A DNA stretch of 64,000 nt from Jacaranda mimosifolia (GCA_018894105.1 CM032128.1:16597001-16661000), one strand, 5' to 3'. Counted from the first letter of the stretch, positions 34,871 to 47,716 are shown. Program-made: numbers and translations. The notes: generated by a model not told the origin, from the letters alone.

Positions 34871-35452
34871 CGTAACACTTAGAGCATGTGCCACATCTAG
34901 TCTTGTACATTGAACTACATATATTATGCTCCCAATGGTGTATGCATAAGGTATGTGGGACATTTTTTGTGTCTTGTTGTTAGTCTTAGGGCTATAGACT
35001 TGGAGAGACGAATACCATGTCGCATGGGAAAGAATCCCCTCTTGGATTCTTCTGTACTAAACCTTTTTAGTATCTTGTCAATGTACGGGGTTTAGGAAAG
35101 CCTCAGCATCCTCCTTGATATATCTCTATAGATATGTATTCCTAATACGCAGAATGCTTCTTCCAAATCCTTCATGGAGAATTGAGTAGATAACCAAGCT
35201 TTAGTACATTCTAACATTCCAATCTCATTCCTAATGTGAAGGATGTCATAGACATAAAGCATAATAAAATGTACGCTGCTCCTATTAGCCTTCTTGTACA
35301 CACATGGTTCATAAATATATTTGACAAAGCCAAACTATTTGACTGTCTTGTCAAAATATATGTTCCAACTTTAGAATGCTTGTTTGAGTCCATAAATGGA
35401 TCGCTGGTGTTTGCAAACCTTTTGCTCGCTCTCCTTGGATATAAACGGTTGC
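34871..35452 (-). pseudogene. Reverse transcriptase C-terminal part of element C
   Basis: Pieces at 35092-35301 and 35211-35393 correspond to the second half of copia polymerase. 'LYVYDI' replaces the catalytic YVDDI, and 'TKAWLSTQFSMKDLEEA' follows. The match stops at 35452, where the plus-strand LTR of element B begins. The missing N-terminal half does not reappear to the right of B. Confidence 0.75.
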
Positions 35453-37686
35453 TATTGGAATAGTACCCTATAAGCTAATTAGATTGGTGTGTAAACTATT
35501 TCACTTGTGATACAATCTTGATTGAATGATATTATTTATATGGCCATCTTTATCTTATTCTCTTTATTACTTCACTCGCATTTGGATGAAGCCCTTAGAT
35601 TACACAAGATTACGAGACTTGGTTATGCATTAGATGGTAATCATGGAATAAGTCTTACACGATCATGATTTTAAATCTTCCAAGTCATAGGATCTTATAG
35701 GATAGGGCATCTAAGATTTGGATAGACTTGCACTAACGATGCATAAATCCAATAGTTGGATATTGCTCCATTCCATGAGAAATCCCTTATGAGATATGGA
35801 TACATGTTAGTGGGTGCTTGTTAGAGAACAAGGCACAGAAGACCCACCAGGAGAATCTACTAGATAGTTGGAGTGGCAAATTCTCCAGCTTACGTAAGTG
35901 CATATTATTAGTCCTCTAACCTGAGGACCCATGGTAACCTTGTGTTTGGTCCTTATGCTTTGACTCTTCCTTGGTCACTTACTGGCCTCTCGGGTTGAGG
36001 TTGGGCATAAGCTACTAAACGTTGAGGTTTGTGAGATCCAAAATAGAATCTGACTCCTTGCTTTTGTGAAGGGCGAGTGTATTTTCTATGTCTTCTTTCA
36101 TGATCGATTCCAAGAAATCTTTGCGCAAGGTGGTGTGATAATTTGAAAAAGAAGTTTTCCAAGGATGAGGTCATACAATGGAATCGAACACTAAGAATAG
36201 AGACATAGTATTAAGGCTATTAAGGAGTCAACAAATATTTGCCCCAAGCCTCCTTCAGGAGATAGGAGACCAAAGGACCATATTTTACATGGTATGCATA
36301 GACCTATAATGGTTCTCCAAGTGCATTCATTTTGGCCAATTAGTTGGGCTCCATGGGCTTGAGGTTGGACATTGACCATGGAGATTAGGTACTCTTCAAT
36401 TAATGGAGATTAATTGAATTAAGTTGATTTAGTTTAAAGAAGTTTAAACTAAAATGAATATATCATATTCAAAAGTCACAAGGAGCTGTAAGCCCATGTC
36501 CAATGAATGGTAGAATCGATCGAGTCACACACAAAAGCCAATTGCATTTCCTAACTCATGGAGGAACTTTCTAAGTGTTAGAAAAGTTCACTCCAAAGTG
36601 ATCATTTTTGAGGTAATCGAAAATTGAGGTATCACTTGACTTGATTAATTTAAGTGTTAAATTTATCAACTAATTTAAGAGTTAAATTACAGCAATAATT
36701 AAAGAGTTAATTATTTTATGCCATGTGACCATCAATTGATCAAGTCAGCTTAAAGAGTTAAGTTAACTAAATTAAGCTTAAAGAGTTAAGCTTGTTGAAT
36801 TAAGTGTTAATTCAAAAGTTAATTAATTAAATTAAAATATTTAATTTAATTAATGAGAAGAATTTATATTTTGGAGGGAAAATTCAAATGATATAATCAT
36901 TTTAGTTTGGCATCTAATTAATTTGAAATTAGATTTCAAATGTAATGTAATTGAAATGCACACAAATTCAAATTAGATTTGAATTTGCCAACTTGCAAGC
37001 AAGTTGGTGGTCCCCCTACCTTGAGGAAGGGTGTGGTGCCAAATTGGCATCATACCATCCTCCTTCTATATATAGATATAGAGGTAAGGTGGGCGGACAC
37101 ATGTATTTTTCAAGTGAAGAATTAGATTCTCACTCTTTCCCTCCATTTTCAAGGTGTTCACTCATGTGTTGAAGTTTACCTTCCTCTTCTTCTCCAACCC
37201 CTAAAATTGGCCATCATCTCTCATCTCTCCTCTAAATCTCCATCTAATTGTAAGGAGTGATTGAAAATTCGATTAGTGTGTTGATCATTTCAATAGAGGC
37301 AAAACAAGTGGTTAACTTAGCTTTTGGAGATCCATCTGCAAGACTAGTCTCTTGTTGATTTTATTCTAGGAGATCCAGGAAGAGTTTGGAGCTGAAATTT
37401 ATTCCAGCATCTTCTTCAAGGTGTTGAGCATCTGTTGGAATATTTTCAGCATTTTTGGGGAGCTTGACATCGGTCAAAAGTAGCTCACTTCTACTTGCAC
37501 TGTGGTTTGGAAGATTCTATTTGAAGAAGGAGTTCTTCAATCTACCTTTGGATTTAAGCTCTTAAGGTAACTCTACAACCAAATCTGAATCCTAAATCAT
37601 GTTTAGATCCTTGGTTGCTTGTAAGCGCTAGCTTATTTAAGCTTTTGAAGTTTTATTATTGGATCCTAGTGTCTTACTTGGTTTCA
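35453..37686 (+). mobile_element. 5' LTR of element B
   Basis: 2234 bp. It begins 'tattggaatagtacc' where the family has 'tgttgg' (G-to-A in the terminal TG) and ends 'cttggtttca'. Confidence 0.85.
37067..37074 (+). promoter_or_regulatory. TATA box of B 5' LTR
   Basis: 'tatatata' in 'ttctatatatagatatagagg'-like context shared by the family. A decayed copy of the TATA-proximal palindrome precedes it ('ggtgccaaattggcat'). Confidence 0.5.
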
Positions 37687-37688
37687 AG

Positions 37689-37701
37689 TGATATCGAAGC
37701 C
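37689..37701 (+). other. Primer-binding site of element B (mutated)
   Basis: TGATATCGAAGCC, two G-to-A changes from A's TGGTATCGGAGCC. It begins two bases after the LTR end. Confidence 0.75.
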
Positions 37702-39701
37702 TAATTCATGCTTTGATTTGGATTTTTTGATTGATTGATTCATGTGATGGATTGTCAAAATCACCAAATCCTCAATTCATATGATGGATTAGAGTGTTTT
37801 GATGATGTTGTCTGTGGCTCCTTGATTGATGGGTTGAAATCATGCTAATATGTGTTTTAAGTATTAATTCATATGATTAGCATTTTTTAATTCATAGCTA
37901 TTAATGTTGAATGTTGATTTGGCATTAATTGACATTATATGTTGATATAGCATGTCTGGATTGACCTTAAGTTGTTTTTGGTCATTTTTGGATCCAATTT
38001 GATTGGAGTTATGTTAGTGATGTTTGATGAATGTGATTTTTACTTGAACTTAAACTTTGAAGCATATTTGAGCACTTGAAATTCCATTTTTGAAAAGTGT
38101 TTTAAATCTGAAATTTCATCTAAAATGTGTGGTTTGATGGTGAGGATGTGTCCTAAAATTTTTGGTGCACAAAAGCTGAGCCAAAATTGACTTGACTCAG
38201 TCCTAACCCCAAAACAGAGTTGCCACCGCACCATGGCAGCACACAGGCAGGGCAGCAGGCACACCTGCCACCTAGCCGTGCACACCACCTGGGCAGTAGT
38301 GACCAGTTTTGGTTGGCATGACTTTTGAGCCTATTTTTGTGTTCCTTAAGTGACCAAAAATGATTCAAATCATGCTAAATAGGTGCACAAGTATTGTGTA
38401 AGTTATAAAAATTATGTTTGACATTTTTTATTGCTTTTAGAATTTGACATTTTTTATTGCTTTTAGAAACTTGTTCAAGTAAATCTTCAATTTTGTGCAA
38501 AAACGAGATGCATATATGCTATGCTTATTTTTTGCTTGACCAATTAATTGTTTATGAGATAAACATTTAATTGTTGGAATTAATTGTTAATTCTAGATTT
38601 ATTTATTGTTCATTTAATTGTTGAATGGATGATGAATGAATGAGGATGATCATGAGCCTTTAATATTGATTTATTTGTTTCAAGTTGTTGAAAAGGGTTG
38701 TATTAAATTGGGGCTTGCATGCCTCTTAATTTCTATCTTGTAAATGTTATGAATCACTAGGAATGAAGATTTCTTTCTCTTGTAAATGTTACAAGGAGCA
38801 AAGAGACCATTGGAGGCAAGACGACCTATGAATGTATGGAGATACACTTATGTAATAGCTAGATTTAATCAACCTATTCAAAATCAACTAGGTGGTGCAC
38901 CTATGGCTCTAAGTGCACCACTTGGTTAGGCTCATGGTGATCCCACCCTATGAGCATGCTAGGCTCATTTACTTATTTATGATTTACATATCCTATTGAC
39001 GTATGAGATGCATGGTTAGGATATAGAAAACCTAAATAAGAAGATAATGATGAGATATTTGCAAGCAAAAACCGTCCACTTAGAATGTCTAAGTGCTTTT
39101 CAAATATTAAGTTAAAATAGATACAAATTAAAATGAGTTTTAATTAATCTATACCTTCTACTAATAGTGTATGCCATGACGATGCTATAGATTTTGTGTG
39201 ATGGCACTTAGTTATGGGGCTCACACTTAAGAGAAAAGCTGTGAGCATACACTTAGCATGAGATGCAACTTTGAATCAAGAATGCCCACACATTAGCACT
39301 CGATTATGGGGGATGTTGTGGTGACTGTCTTGAATCAACGTTTGATTGGTAGATTGGACTTAACACTTAGTAACATAGATGGCACACAATTATGTAGGTC
39401 TATGTGAAAAGTAAGGCAAAATACATCAAGAGTTGCATAAGATGCAATTAGCAAAAGTTGCTTACCCTTCAATTGCTTGTGGATGGCACTCGATTACAGG
39501 GGGTCTGCTTGCAAGTCCTCGGGATCTTGATTCTCACTAGGAAATGAGATTTTTTGAATTCTTCTAGGGGGTGAAGGATTTGATAAATTAGTGGAAGAAA
39601 AGTATGCTTGAAGTACCATAAACATCTTTTCAAATATTAAAATTCAATCACATGCTTATATTTTCTTTTTCGCCTTTGAGAATTTGTAAAATCTCAAGAG
39701 A
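37702..39701 (+). other. Untranslated leader of element B
   Basis: 2 kb without a credible gene, matching A's leader in reverse. It includes the GC-rich patch (38216-38300), a short tandem duplication near 38420-38466 (unit about 25 bp, 'gacattttttattgc'), the block matching positions 1-274 (38560-38780), and the hairpin array. Confidence 0.75.
39196..39508 (+). repeat. Array of four leader hairpins, element B
   Basis: Units at 39196-39226 (GTGTGA/TCACAC), 39286-39321 (CCACACAT/ATGTTGTGG, one bulge), 39373-39405 (ACATAGA/TCTATGT) and 39479-39508 (GTGGA/TCTGC, using two G-U pairs). Loops share 'ggcactcgattatgggg'-like sequence. Order and spacing match element A, and stems keep pairing despite base changes. 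Confidence 0.72.
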
Positions 39702-40430
39702 ATGACTAAAAATCCACTCCACTTTATTTTGGAAACCAATAAACCAATTGGGCCAAACTTCCATGATTAACTTAACCGCAAAAATCATTCCAGATTCCTA
39801 GAAGTGGAGATATGTCCGATATCAAGGTGCTCCTAATCCCATGAGGATTATAATAGATCAAGAGATACATGAAAAGGTCATGAATTAGGTTAAGGATTGC
39901 CCTATCCCAGAATCTTATGATGGCATCTGCAAACTTCAAAAATCTCAAGGACACAAGAATTATAGCTCGGTTAAAGTTTACAAGAGTTGTAAAGTAAACA
40001 AGGTATGAGAAATTCATGTTGTCAAAGGATATTTTTCAAGCTAGGATAGATGCGAAGTCATGTGTCATCAACTACAGTCTAAAGATGATTAGGCTTGGAG
40101 AAACTTTTCAACATGGACGTAGTGATGGATAATGATCTCCATGAGGATTTGGTCCTCATATCCTTGCCGAGTTTTATTGATTAAAGTATTGATCTAGACG
40201 GATATTACCATGACAAGGGCATACCATTAATGCTTGCTTCCTCCTTTGAGTCTATAGGCCTTAAGGGTGCTAGAAAGGGAGGTAAAAGGAAGAAAAGTTC
40301 TTCCTCTAAGTGGAAAGCAACCATTAAAGGCATCTGGGGTAGTCAAGAAGATTATAGAAGATATAGTTTATATTACTTGTTTCTACTTTGGTGAAATAGG
40401 ACATTGCAAGTGGAATTGCAAGGGATACCT
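39702..40430 (+). pseudogene. gag pseudogene of element B
   Basis: It opens 'MTKNPLHFILETNKPIGPNF' at 39702 and then hits a stop; capsid fragments follow in several frames. The open piece from 40267 holds a damaged zinc knuckle, 'CFYFGEIGHCKWNC', in which the second cysteine is phenylalanine. It then runs into the protease start. Confidence 0.72.
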
Positions 40431-41250
40431 TGCAACCCTTGAGAAGGGTATGTACTTTATTGAAGTGCATTCAAGGATAAATTCTTCCTCATGGATATAT
40501 GATATTGTATGTGGTTCTTATCTTTGTAAGTTGTTACAAAGAAAAAAAAAAAGAATAAGACCTAGTGAAGTGGATATGATCCACCAGCTTGGCTAGGAAA
40601 CTCCATAATTGTATTGAACCCACCATATATTATTGAGAACATTATTTCAATTCCCGTTTTAGATAGCAAAGGATTTGATCCTTCCATATCTAATAGGAGA
40701 TTGAAGGCATTAAAGAATGGGTTCTTTAGATGCTTATGGTACACTTAACAAAGGATTATATATTTTTGGATTCTCAATCATCACTAATAGACATGCAATA
40801 AAGTAAGAAAATTAGATATTCAAGAAGATGCTATGTTATGACATGCAAGATTTGGACATATTTCTAAAAATCAGATGAACAAGTTAGAAGTTCACAAAGC
40901 ACTAAATGTTAGTGGCATTGAGAACCTTCCTACTTGTGGATCTTATTTAAAGGAAAAAATGACCAAGGCTTCTTTTGTAGGACAAACGGAGTGCACTACA
41001 AGTCTTTTGGATTTGAACCATACAGATGTTTGTGGCCCACTAAGAGTTAGTGTGAGATGAGGCCATTGCTACTTCATCACCTTCATCGAGATTATAGTTG
41101 ATAAGGACATGGAGTAGCCAAAAGGAGAAACTGTACTTTGTTAGACATGGTACGTTCCATGATAAGTTTTTCCTATGTGCTAATATACTTTTGGGGATAT
41201 GCCTTAAAAATGGCTGCGAAGTCACTAAGTGTAGTACCTTCAAAGTCAGT
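40431..41250 (+). pseudogene. Protease and truncated integrase of element B
   Basis: 'SSWIYDIVCGSYLC' is the protease site, with DS/TG lost. The zinc-binding part reads 'LPTCGSYLKEKMTKASF' (second cysteine changed to tyrosine). 'NHTDVCGPLR' carries the first integrase aspartate. At about 41083-41105 the sequence jumps from 'CYFITFIE' to the piece near 'AKRRNCTLLDMV', skipping roughly 240 bp that in element A encode the second aspartate and most of the core. Confidence 0.75.
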
Positions 41251-41257
41251 ACCATAG

Positions 41258-41539
41258 ATGCCGCATGAGATGTGGTATGGTAAAATATCCTCTTACTATT
41301 ATCTAAAGGTTTGGGGGTCTCCTACCTATGTGAGACGTTTAGTGGGAGACAGGTTGGATAGTAGATCCACATTGTGCAATTTTGTGGGATACCCAAGAGA
41401 GTCTTTGGGTTATTACTTTAATGATCCGTCGGAACAATGGGTGTTTGGTTCAAGGAACGCTACCTTTTTGGAAAAAGAATTTCTATTAGATAGAAAAGGC
41501 GTTTTAATTGAACTTGGTGAAGTTCAAGATGATCATTAA
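41258..41539 (+). pseudogene. Integrase C-terminal region of element B
   Basis: An open stretch of 93 codons: 'MPHEMWYGKISSYYYLKVWG', 'RLDSRSTLCNFVGYPRES', and 'VFGSRNATFLEKEFLLDRKG'. It corresponds to A's 25300-25660. It keeps the arginine where A has a stop. Confidence 0.75.
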
Positions 41540-41689
41540 AATCCCACAAGTAGTAGAAACAAGTAAATATCAATAAGTGTCTCACACACAACCTCTAAGA
41601 AGGTCGGACTAGATCAAAAAGCAACACGAAGGGTTCGTATTCCGTCATGAGATAGGCCAATCGGATAGTGATCCGAAGACCAATGAGGA

Positions 41690-42660
41690 AGCAATGTTAG
41701 ACATAGACTCGAGATATTGGCTTAATGCCATAAAATTCAAAATGGACTCCATGAGCTCCAACAAAGTATGGACTTTGATAGATCCACCGAAGGGAATAGT
41801 TCCCGTTGGTTGCAAGTGGATCTATAAGCAAAGGCTAGGAATCGATGAGAGGTAATGACCTTTAAGACGCAACTAGTGGCAAGAAGTTACACTCTAAGAC
41901 ATAGTTTTGATTTTAATGAAACCTTTGCATCGGTCGCAATGCCTAAGTCCATTCGAATTTTACTTGCCATAATTGCATATTATGACTATGAGATATGGCA
42001 AATAGATGTGAAAATCGCTTTCCTCAATGAAAACATTGAAGAAGAAATCTATATGGAGCAAGCACAAGCTTTTACATCTAAAGAGAGTGAGCAAAAGGTT
42101 TGTAGAGTCAAAGGTTCATTTATGGACTCAAAAAGGCACCCAGAACTTGGAAAATATATTTTGATTAGAAAGTCAATCATTTGGCTTAGTCAAAAATATG
42201 TATGCAACTTGCGTGTTCTAAAAGGCTAGTAGGATACAGTTTATTATGCTTTATGTCGATGACATTCTTCTCATTGAGAATGAGAACGAAATGTTAGAGT
42301 GCACTAAAGCATGGTTATCTACACAATTCTTCATGAAGGATGTGGGATAAGCATCCTATGTATTGGGAATATATATCTATAAAGATAGATCAGGGAGGAT
42401 GTTGGGGCTTTCCCAAACATCGTACATTAACAAGATACTAAAGAGTTTTAGTATGAAATAATCTAAGAGTGGTTTCTTTCCATAGGATATGACATTCATC
42501 TTTCCAAGTCAATGGTCCCTAAGACTGACAATGGGAGACATAGAATGTCCAACATACTTTATGCGGAGTAGATTGTATGTCGTTCAATGTATAAGACTAG
42601 ATGTGGAACATACTCTAAGTGTTACGAGACATTTCCAATCTAACCCCAGTGAATGTTACT
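41690..42660 (+). pseudogene. Reverse transcriptase of element B
   Basis: Pieces cover the whole copia polymerase. 'GCKWIYK' is near 41808, 'FKTQLVARSYTL' and 'AAYYDYEIWQ'-like blocks fall in the open frame 41855-42229, then 'MLYVDDILLIENE' at about 42247-42285 with the intact YVDD, and 'LGLSQTSYINKIL'. Frameshifts and stops separate them. This is the only copy in the window with both halves of the polymerase and an intact catalytic motif. Confidence 0.78.
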
Positions 42661-43110
42661 AGATGGCCATTAAAATAATCCTTAAGTACTTGAGAAGCAC
42701 TAAGGACTTGTTTCTTTTGGTATACGGCAATGGAGAATTAAAGCTCAAGGGGTTTTCAGATTCTATCTTCCAATATGATGTAGATGACCCAAAATCCACT
42801 TTTGGATTTAAATTTTATCTTCATAGTGGCATGGTGAGTTGGAAGTGTTCCAAACAAGATACCACGATTGTGATTACCACTGAGGTGAAATAATTTGTGG
42901 TTTTGGAAACCACAAAGAAAAGTGTTTGGATAAAAAATTCATCTAAAAGTTGGATGTAGTATCTAGCATACATGAGCCTATGATAGTTTTTTTAAGACGA
43001 CTTAGGACTTGAGCCATGATCTCATCAGTGATGCAAATATAAATAAATACGTTATCATTTGATAGAGGCGACATTTGAGTGGAGACAGTTGCCCCAGAAG
43101 AGAAAATAAT
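42661..43110 (+). pseudogene. RNase H of element B
   Basis: The open piece 42663-42893 reads 'MAIKIILKYLRSTKDLF', 'GFSDSIFQYDVDDPKSTFGF' and 'SWKCSKQDTT'. Later motifs ('FVVLETTKKSVWIKN') are frameshifted. It ends near the S1 insertion. Confidence 0.72.
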
Positions 43111-43170
43111 AGAACTATTGTCATAATCCTTAAATGCAAAAGGTCTTTGAAGGATATCTTGGGAAGATGG

Positions 43171-45374
43171 TGAAGGCTAGAGTAGCATTAGGATCCATAA
43201 ATCAAAACTTCATAAGCTAGAAATTAACTAAGCTACTCGAGCTCCCAAGGATCTAGTCATTCCATAGAACTAAATTAGGATAAAGAATTACCTCATGTAG
43301 CTCAAAAACAAGGAGAAGATCAACTATCTCTCACGAATCCAAAAACTATCTGGAACTGGTACAATAGAAAGACAACAATGTTTGCACAGGCTAAATTGCC
43401 CAAAAAATTAAAAAATTAAATTTGGAACACCTCCACACATAGGGAAAGTGACTTTGAATAATTGGAGCCAAAAGCCTTCTAGATCGCTTCAAAAAAATTC
43501 ATCAACCGGAAGCCACTGTAGGTGGATCTCCAAAACTGAGTAGGTGGATCCACACACCAAACTATCTTCCAATTTCCCCTCACTAGAAGCTGGAGTTAGA
43601 GAGGAAAAAATGAGGTAGAAAAGGACAATTTTCAGGTTGGGGAGAAGAAGAAATGCAAAGCTTCAACTTATGATGCAATGCATGGAGAGCGAGATTTTGG
43701 AAGGAATGCAAGAATGTAATTCTCACACTTTTCAGCAATCAATTTTCAAATTTTGCATGTCCTCTATATCTATATATAGAGGGTGGAAGGTGTGATGTTA
43801 GTGGGCATCACACCTCCCTTAAGGTGTCTGCCCAAGTGGCATGCCAAGTTGGCAAAATTCAATTCAAGTCTTACTTGAATTTCAAGTGCATTTCAATTTC
43901 AATTGGAATCTAATTCCAAATTAATTAAGATGCTAATTTAAATGAATACTTCATTTAAATTTTCCATCCAAAAAAGGATTCTTTCCATTAATTAAATTAA
44001 ACATTTTAATTTAATTAATTGACCTTTGATTTAATTCTTAAATCAAACAAGCTTAACTTGTAAGCTTAAATTAGTCAACTTAACTCTAAGTTAACTTGTC
44101 CAATTAATGGTCAACATGGTACCAAATAATTAACTCCTTAATTATAGGTCAAATTCAACTCTTAAATTAGTTGATTAATTTAACACTTAAATCAATCAAA
44201 CCAAAATTGAACGTTGGATTGGAACCTTGAAAATCGGCCACCAAAGGGTGATTTTTCCAACACTTGGAAAATTGCTCTACCAATTTTGGAAGCTATTTGG
44301 CTTTTGTGTATGACCTAATAGGTTCTACCATTCATTGGACATAGGTTCACAACTCTTTGTGACTTTTGAATATATTATATTCATTTTAGTTTAAAACTCC
44401 TTTTAAACTAATCGACTCAATTCAATTAATCTCATTAGTTGAAGAGTACCCAATCTCCATGGTCGATGTCCAATCTCAAGCCCATGGATCCTAACTAATT
44501 CACTGAAATGAATATTCTGGAGAACTATCATAGCCTTATGCGTACCATGTAAATACGGTCCTTTCGTCTCCTATCTCTCGAAAGAGGCCTAGGGCAAGAT
44601 ATTTGTCGACTCCCCAATAGCCTCGATACTATATCTCTATTCTTAATGTTTGATTCCCTTGTGTGACCTCACCTTTGGAAAACTCTTTTTCCAAATTATC
44701 ACACCACGTGCGCAAGGATTTCTTGGAATTGATCATTATAGAACACATAGGAGATGTACTCGCCCTTCACAAAAGTTAGGAGTCAGATTCCATCTTGGAT
44801 CACACAAACCTCCATGCCAAGTAGCTCATACCCAACTTCAACCCGAAAGACCCGCTAAATGGTCAAGGAAGAGTCAAAGCATGAGGACCGGACACAAGAT
44901 TACCATAGATCATCAAGTTAGAGGACTAATAATATGCACTGGCATAAGCAAAAGAATTAACCACTATCGACTTGCCACTACGGCTATCTAGTGGATTCTC
45001 CGGAGGGTCTTCGATACCTTGTTCTCTAACAAGCACCCGTATCTCATACAGATTGCTCATGGAAAGGAGCAATATCCAAATTTTGGATTTATGCATCATT
45101 TGTGCAAGTCTATCTAGATCTCAGATGCCCCATCTCATAAGATCCTATGACTTAGAAGATTTAAGATCACGATTGTGTAGGACTTATTCCATGGTCACCG
45201 AACCAAGTCCTATAGTCATGTGTGATCTAAGGGCTTCATCCAAATGCAAGTGAAGTAATATAAAGCATAAGATGGAGGTGGACCTATAAAGAATATTATT
45301 CAATCAAGATTATTTTACAAGGAAATAACTTTTACAAGGCTAATCTAATTGGCTTGCAGAGTACTATTCCAATA
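43171..45374 (-). mobile_element. Solo copia LTR S1
   Basis: 2204 bp on the minus strand, from 'tgaaggctagag' to 'attccaata' (terminal CA changed to TA). Flanks gatgg (43166-43170) and tatgg (45375-45379), one mismatch. B's sequence continues across it ('gaagatgg' / 'atgggcctt'). It lies only 47 bases from B's own 3' LTR, in opposite orientation. Confidence 0.82.
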
Positions 45375-45421
45375 TATGGGCCTTAAGGCTAGGGAAATTG
45401 GCTTTAGGATAAGTGGAAGAT

Positions 45422-47675
45422 TGTTAGAATAGTGCCCCACAAGCTAATTGGATTAGCAGTGCAAACTATTTCGCTGGTGATACAATTTTGATTGAATGAT
45501 ATTTACAATATGGTCATCTTTATCTTATGGTTATATTTACTTCATTGACATTTGGTTGAAGCTCTTAGATCACACATGACTGTAGAACTTGGTAGCGTAT
45601 TGGGTGGTGATCATAGAATAAGTCTTACACAGTCGTGATCTTAAATCTTCCATGTCATAGGATCTTACGAGACAGAGCATCTAAGATTCTAATAGACTTG
45701 CACTAACGATGCATAGATCCAAGGAGTTGGATATTGCTCCATTCCATGAGCAATCCAATATGAGATAAGGATGCATGTTAGTGGGTACTTATTAGGAAAC
45801 AAGGCACTGAAGGCCTACCCAGAGAATCTACTAGATAGACAAAGTAGCAAGTCAGTAGTGGCAAATTCTCCAGCTTACACTAGTGCAAATAATTAGTTAT
45901 TTAACCTGGGGATCCATAGTAACCTTGTGTTTAAGTCCTTATGCTTTGACTCCTCCTTGGTCACCTAGGGGGCCATTCAGGTGTCGATTGGGCATAAGCT
46001 ACTTGGACATGGAGGTGTGTGAGATCCAAGGTGGAATCTGGCTCCTTGTCTTTGTGAAAGGCGAGTGCATTTCCTATGTATTCTACATGACCAATTCCAA
46101 AGAGTCCTTGTGCAAGCCAATATGATAATTTCGAAAAGGAGTTTTCCAAAAATAAGGTCATAAAGTGGAATCGAACATTGGGAATAGAGATATAGCATCG
46201 AAGTTATTAAGGAGTCTGCAAATATCTTACCCTGGGCTACTTTCGGGAGATAGCAGATGGAAGAACCATATTTTCATGGTACACGTAGAGCTATAATAGT
46301 TGTCCAAAAGCATATATTTCGGCCACTTAGTTGGACTCCATAGGCTTGAGGTTGGACATCGACCATGGAGATTGGGTACTCTTTAATTAATGGAGATTAA
46401 TTGAGTTGAGTCAATTAGTTTAAAGGAGTTTAACTAAAAAGAATGTATGATATTTGAAAGTCACAAGGAGTTGTGAGCCCATGTCCAATGAATGGTAGAA
46501 CTTATCGAGTCACAAACAAAAGCCAATTGCATTTCCTAAATGATGGAGGAATTTTTCTAAGTGTTACTAAATTCACTCCATAGAGACTGATTTTGGGTGA
46601 CTAAAAATTGAGGTCAATTTTGACTTAATTAATTTACTTGTTAAATTGATCAACTAATTTAAGGAGCTAAATTAGACCAATAATTAAGGAGTTAATTATT
46701 TGGTGCCACATGACCATCAATTGGTCAAGTTAGCTTAAAGAGTTAAGTTAACAATTCTTAGCTCAAAAGTTAAGCTAATTGACTTAAGAGCTAAGTCAAG
46801 AATTAATTAATTAAATTAAAGTGTTTCTTAAGTCAAGAAATAATTAATTAAATTAAAGTGTTTAATTTAATTAATGAGAAGAATATATTTTGGAGGAAAA
46901 ATTCAAATGATAGGAACATTTTAGTGTGACCTTTAATTAATTTGAAACTAGATTTCATATGTAATTGAAATGCACAAAAAATCAAATTAGATTTGAATTT
47001 TCAAGGCATGCATGTTGGCGGTTCCCCCACCCCCACTATGAGGAAGTGGCATCACACCATCCTCACTCTATACATAGATATAGAGTGAGGGGGTAGCATC
47101 TAGCAATCTTGCAAGTGAGAAATTAGATTCTTACTTTTTTCTCTATTTTCAAGATGTTCATTCATGTGTTGAAGATCACATTTCTCTTCTTCTCCCTACC
47201 CCAAAATTGGCCATGTGCATCTCTTCTCGCCTGTCTTTCTCTAGCTAAAAGTGAGGAGTAGTAGGAAACTGGATTGGTATGTGGATCATTTCGATAGAGG
47301 AAAAACAAATGGATTGCTAAGCCTTTGGAGATCCACCAGCAAGACCAGTCACTTAGCGATTTATTCCCAAGAGATGCAGAAAAAGTTTTAGTCTGAATCT
47401 TTTCTCAACAGCTTCCTTAAGGAGTTGCGCATCTACTGGAATTTTTTTCAGTATTTTTGGAGAGTTTAGTTGCTTGCTTCCCGCTGCGCCACTGTTTGGC
47501 AGATTTTGTTTGAAGAAGGAGTTCTTAAATCTAGCTTTGAATTTTGCTTTTCAAGGTAACTCTTCACCCAATTCTAAATCTTAAAGCATGTTTAGATCCT
47601 TGGTTTCTTGTAAGCACTAGTTTATTTAAGCTTTTGAAGTTTTATTATTGGATCCTAATACCTTACTTGCTTTCA
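45422..47675 (+). mobile_element. 3' LTR of element B
   Basis: 2254 bp from 'tgttagaatagtgcc' to 'cttgctttca'. A degraded polypurine tract ('aggataagtggaagat') precedes it. A duplicated block of about 37-46 bp near 46790-46870 ('aagtcaagaattaattaatt' then 'aagtcaagaaataattaatt') is absent from the 5' LTR. Confidence 0.85.
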
Positions 47676-47716
47676 AGTGATATCAAAGCCTAATTCATGC
47701 TTTGATTTGGATTTAA
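47676..47716 (+). other. Second primer site and leader stub after B 3' LTR
   Basis: 'ag' plus TGATATCAAAGCC (47678-47690) and about 26 bases match the start of B's own leader. At about 47716 the match ends and minus-strand leader begins. A normal 3' LTR is not followed by a primer site. Confidence 0.75.

Larger units (their letters stand above)
35453..47675 (+). mobile_element. Element B: Ty1/copia, two LTRs, degraded
   Basis: LTRs 35453-37686 and 45422-47675 enclose primer site, leader, gag, protease, integrase, reverse transcriptase and RNase H on the plus strand. Solo LTR S1 (43171-45374) sits between RNase H and the polypurine tract. It inserted in element C's polymerase (left flank gttgc, 35448-35452). 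No matching duplication follows 47675; instead a second primer site and 38 bases of leader come next. Confidence 0.85.

Noticed and set aside
44650..46198. Recurring LTR frames with phrases like 'DLIFGKLFFQI'
   Set aside because: The same DNA occurs in every family LTR (31619, 53058, 55894), but frames break at different places, so they are shared sequence and not a conserved protein.
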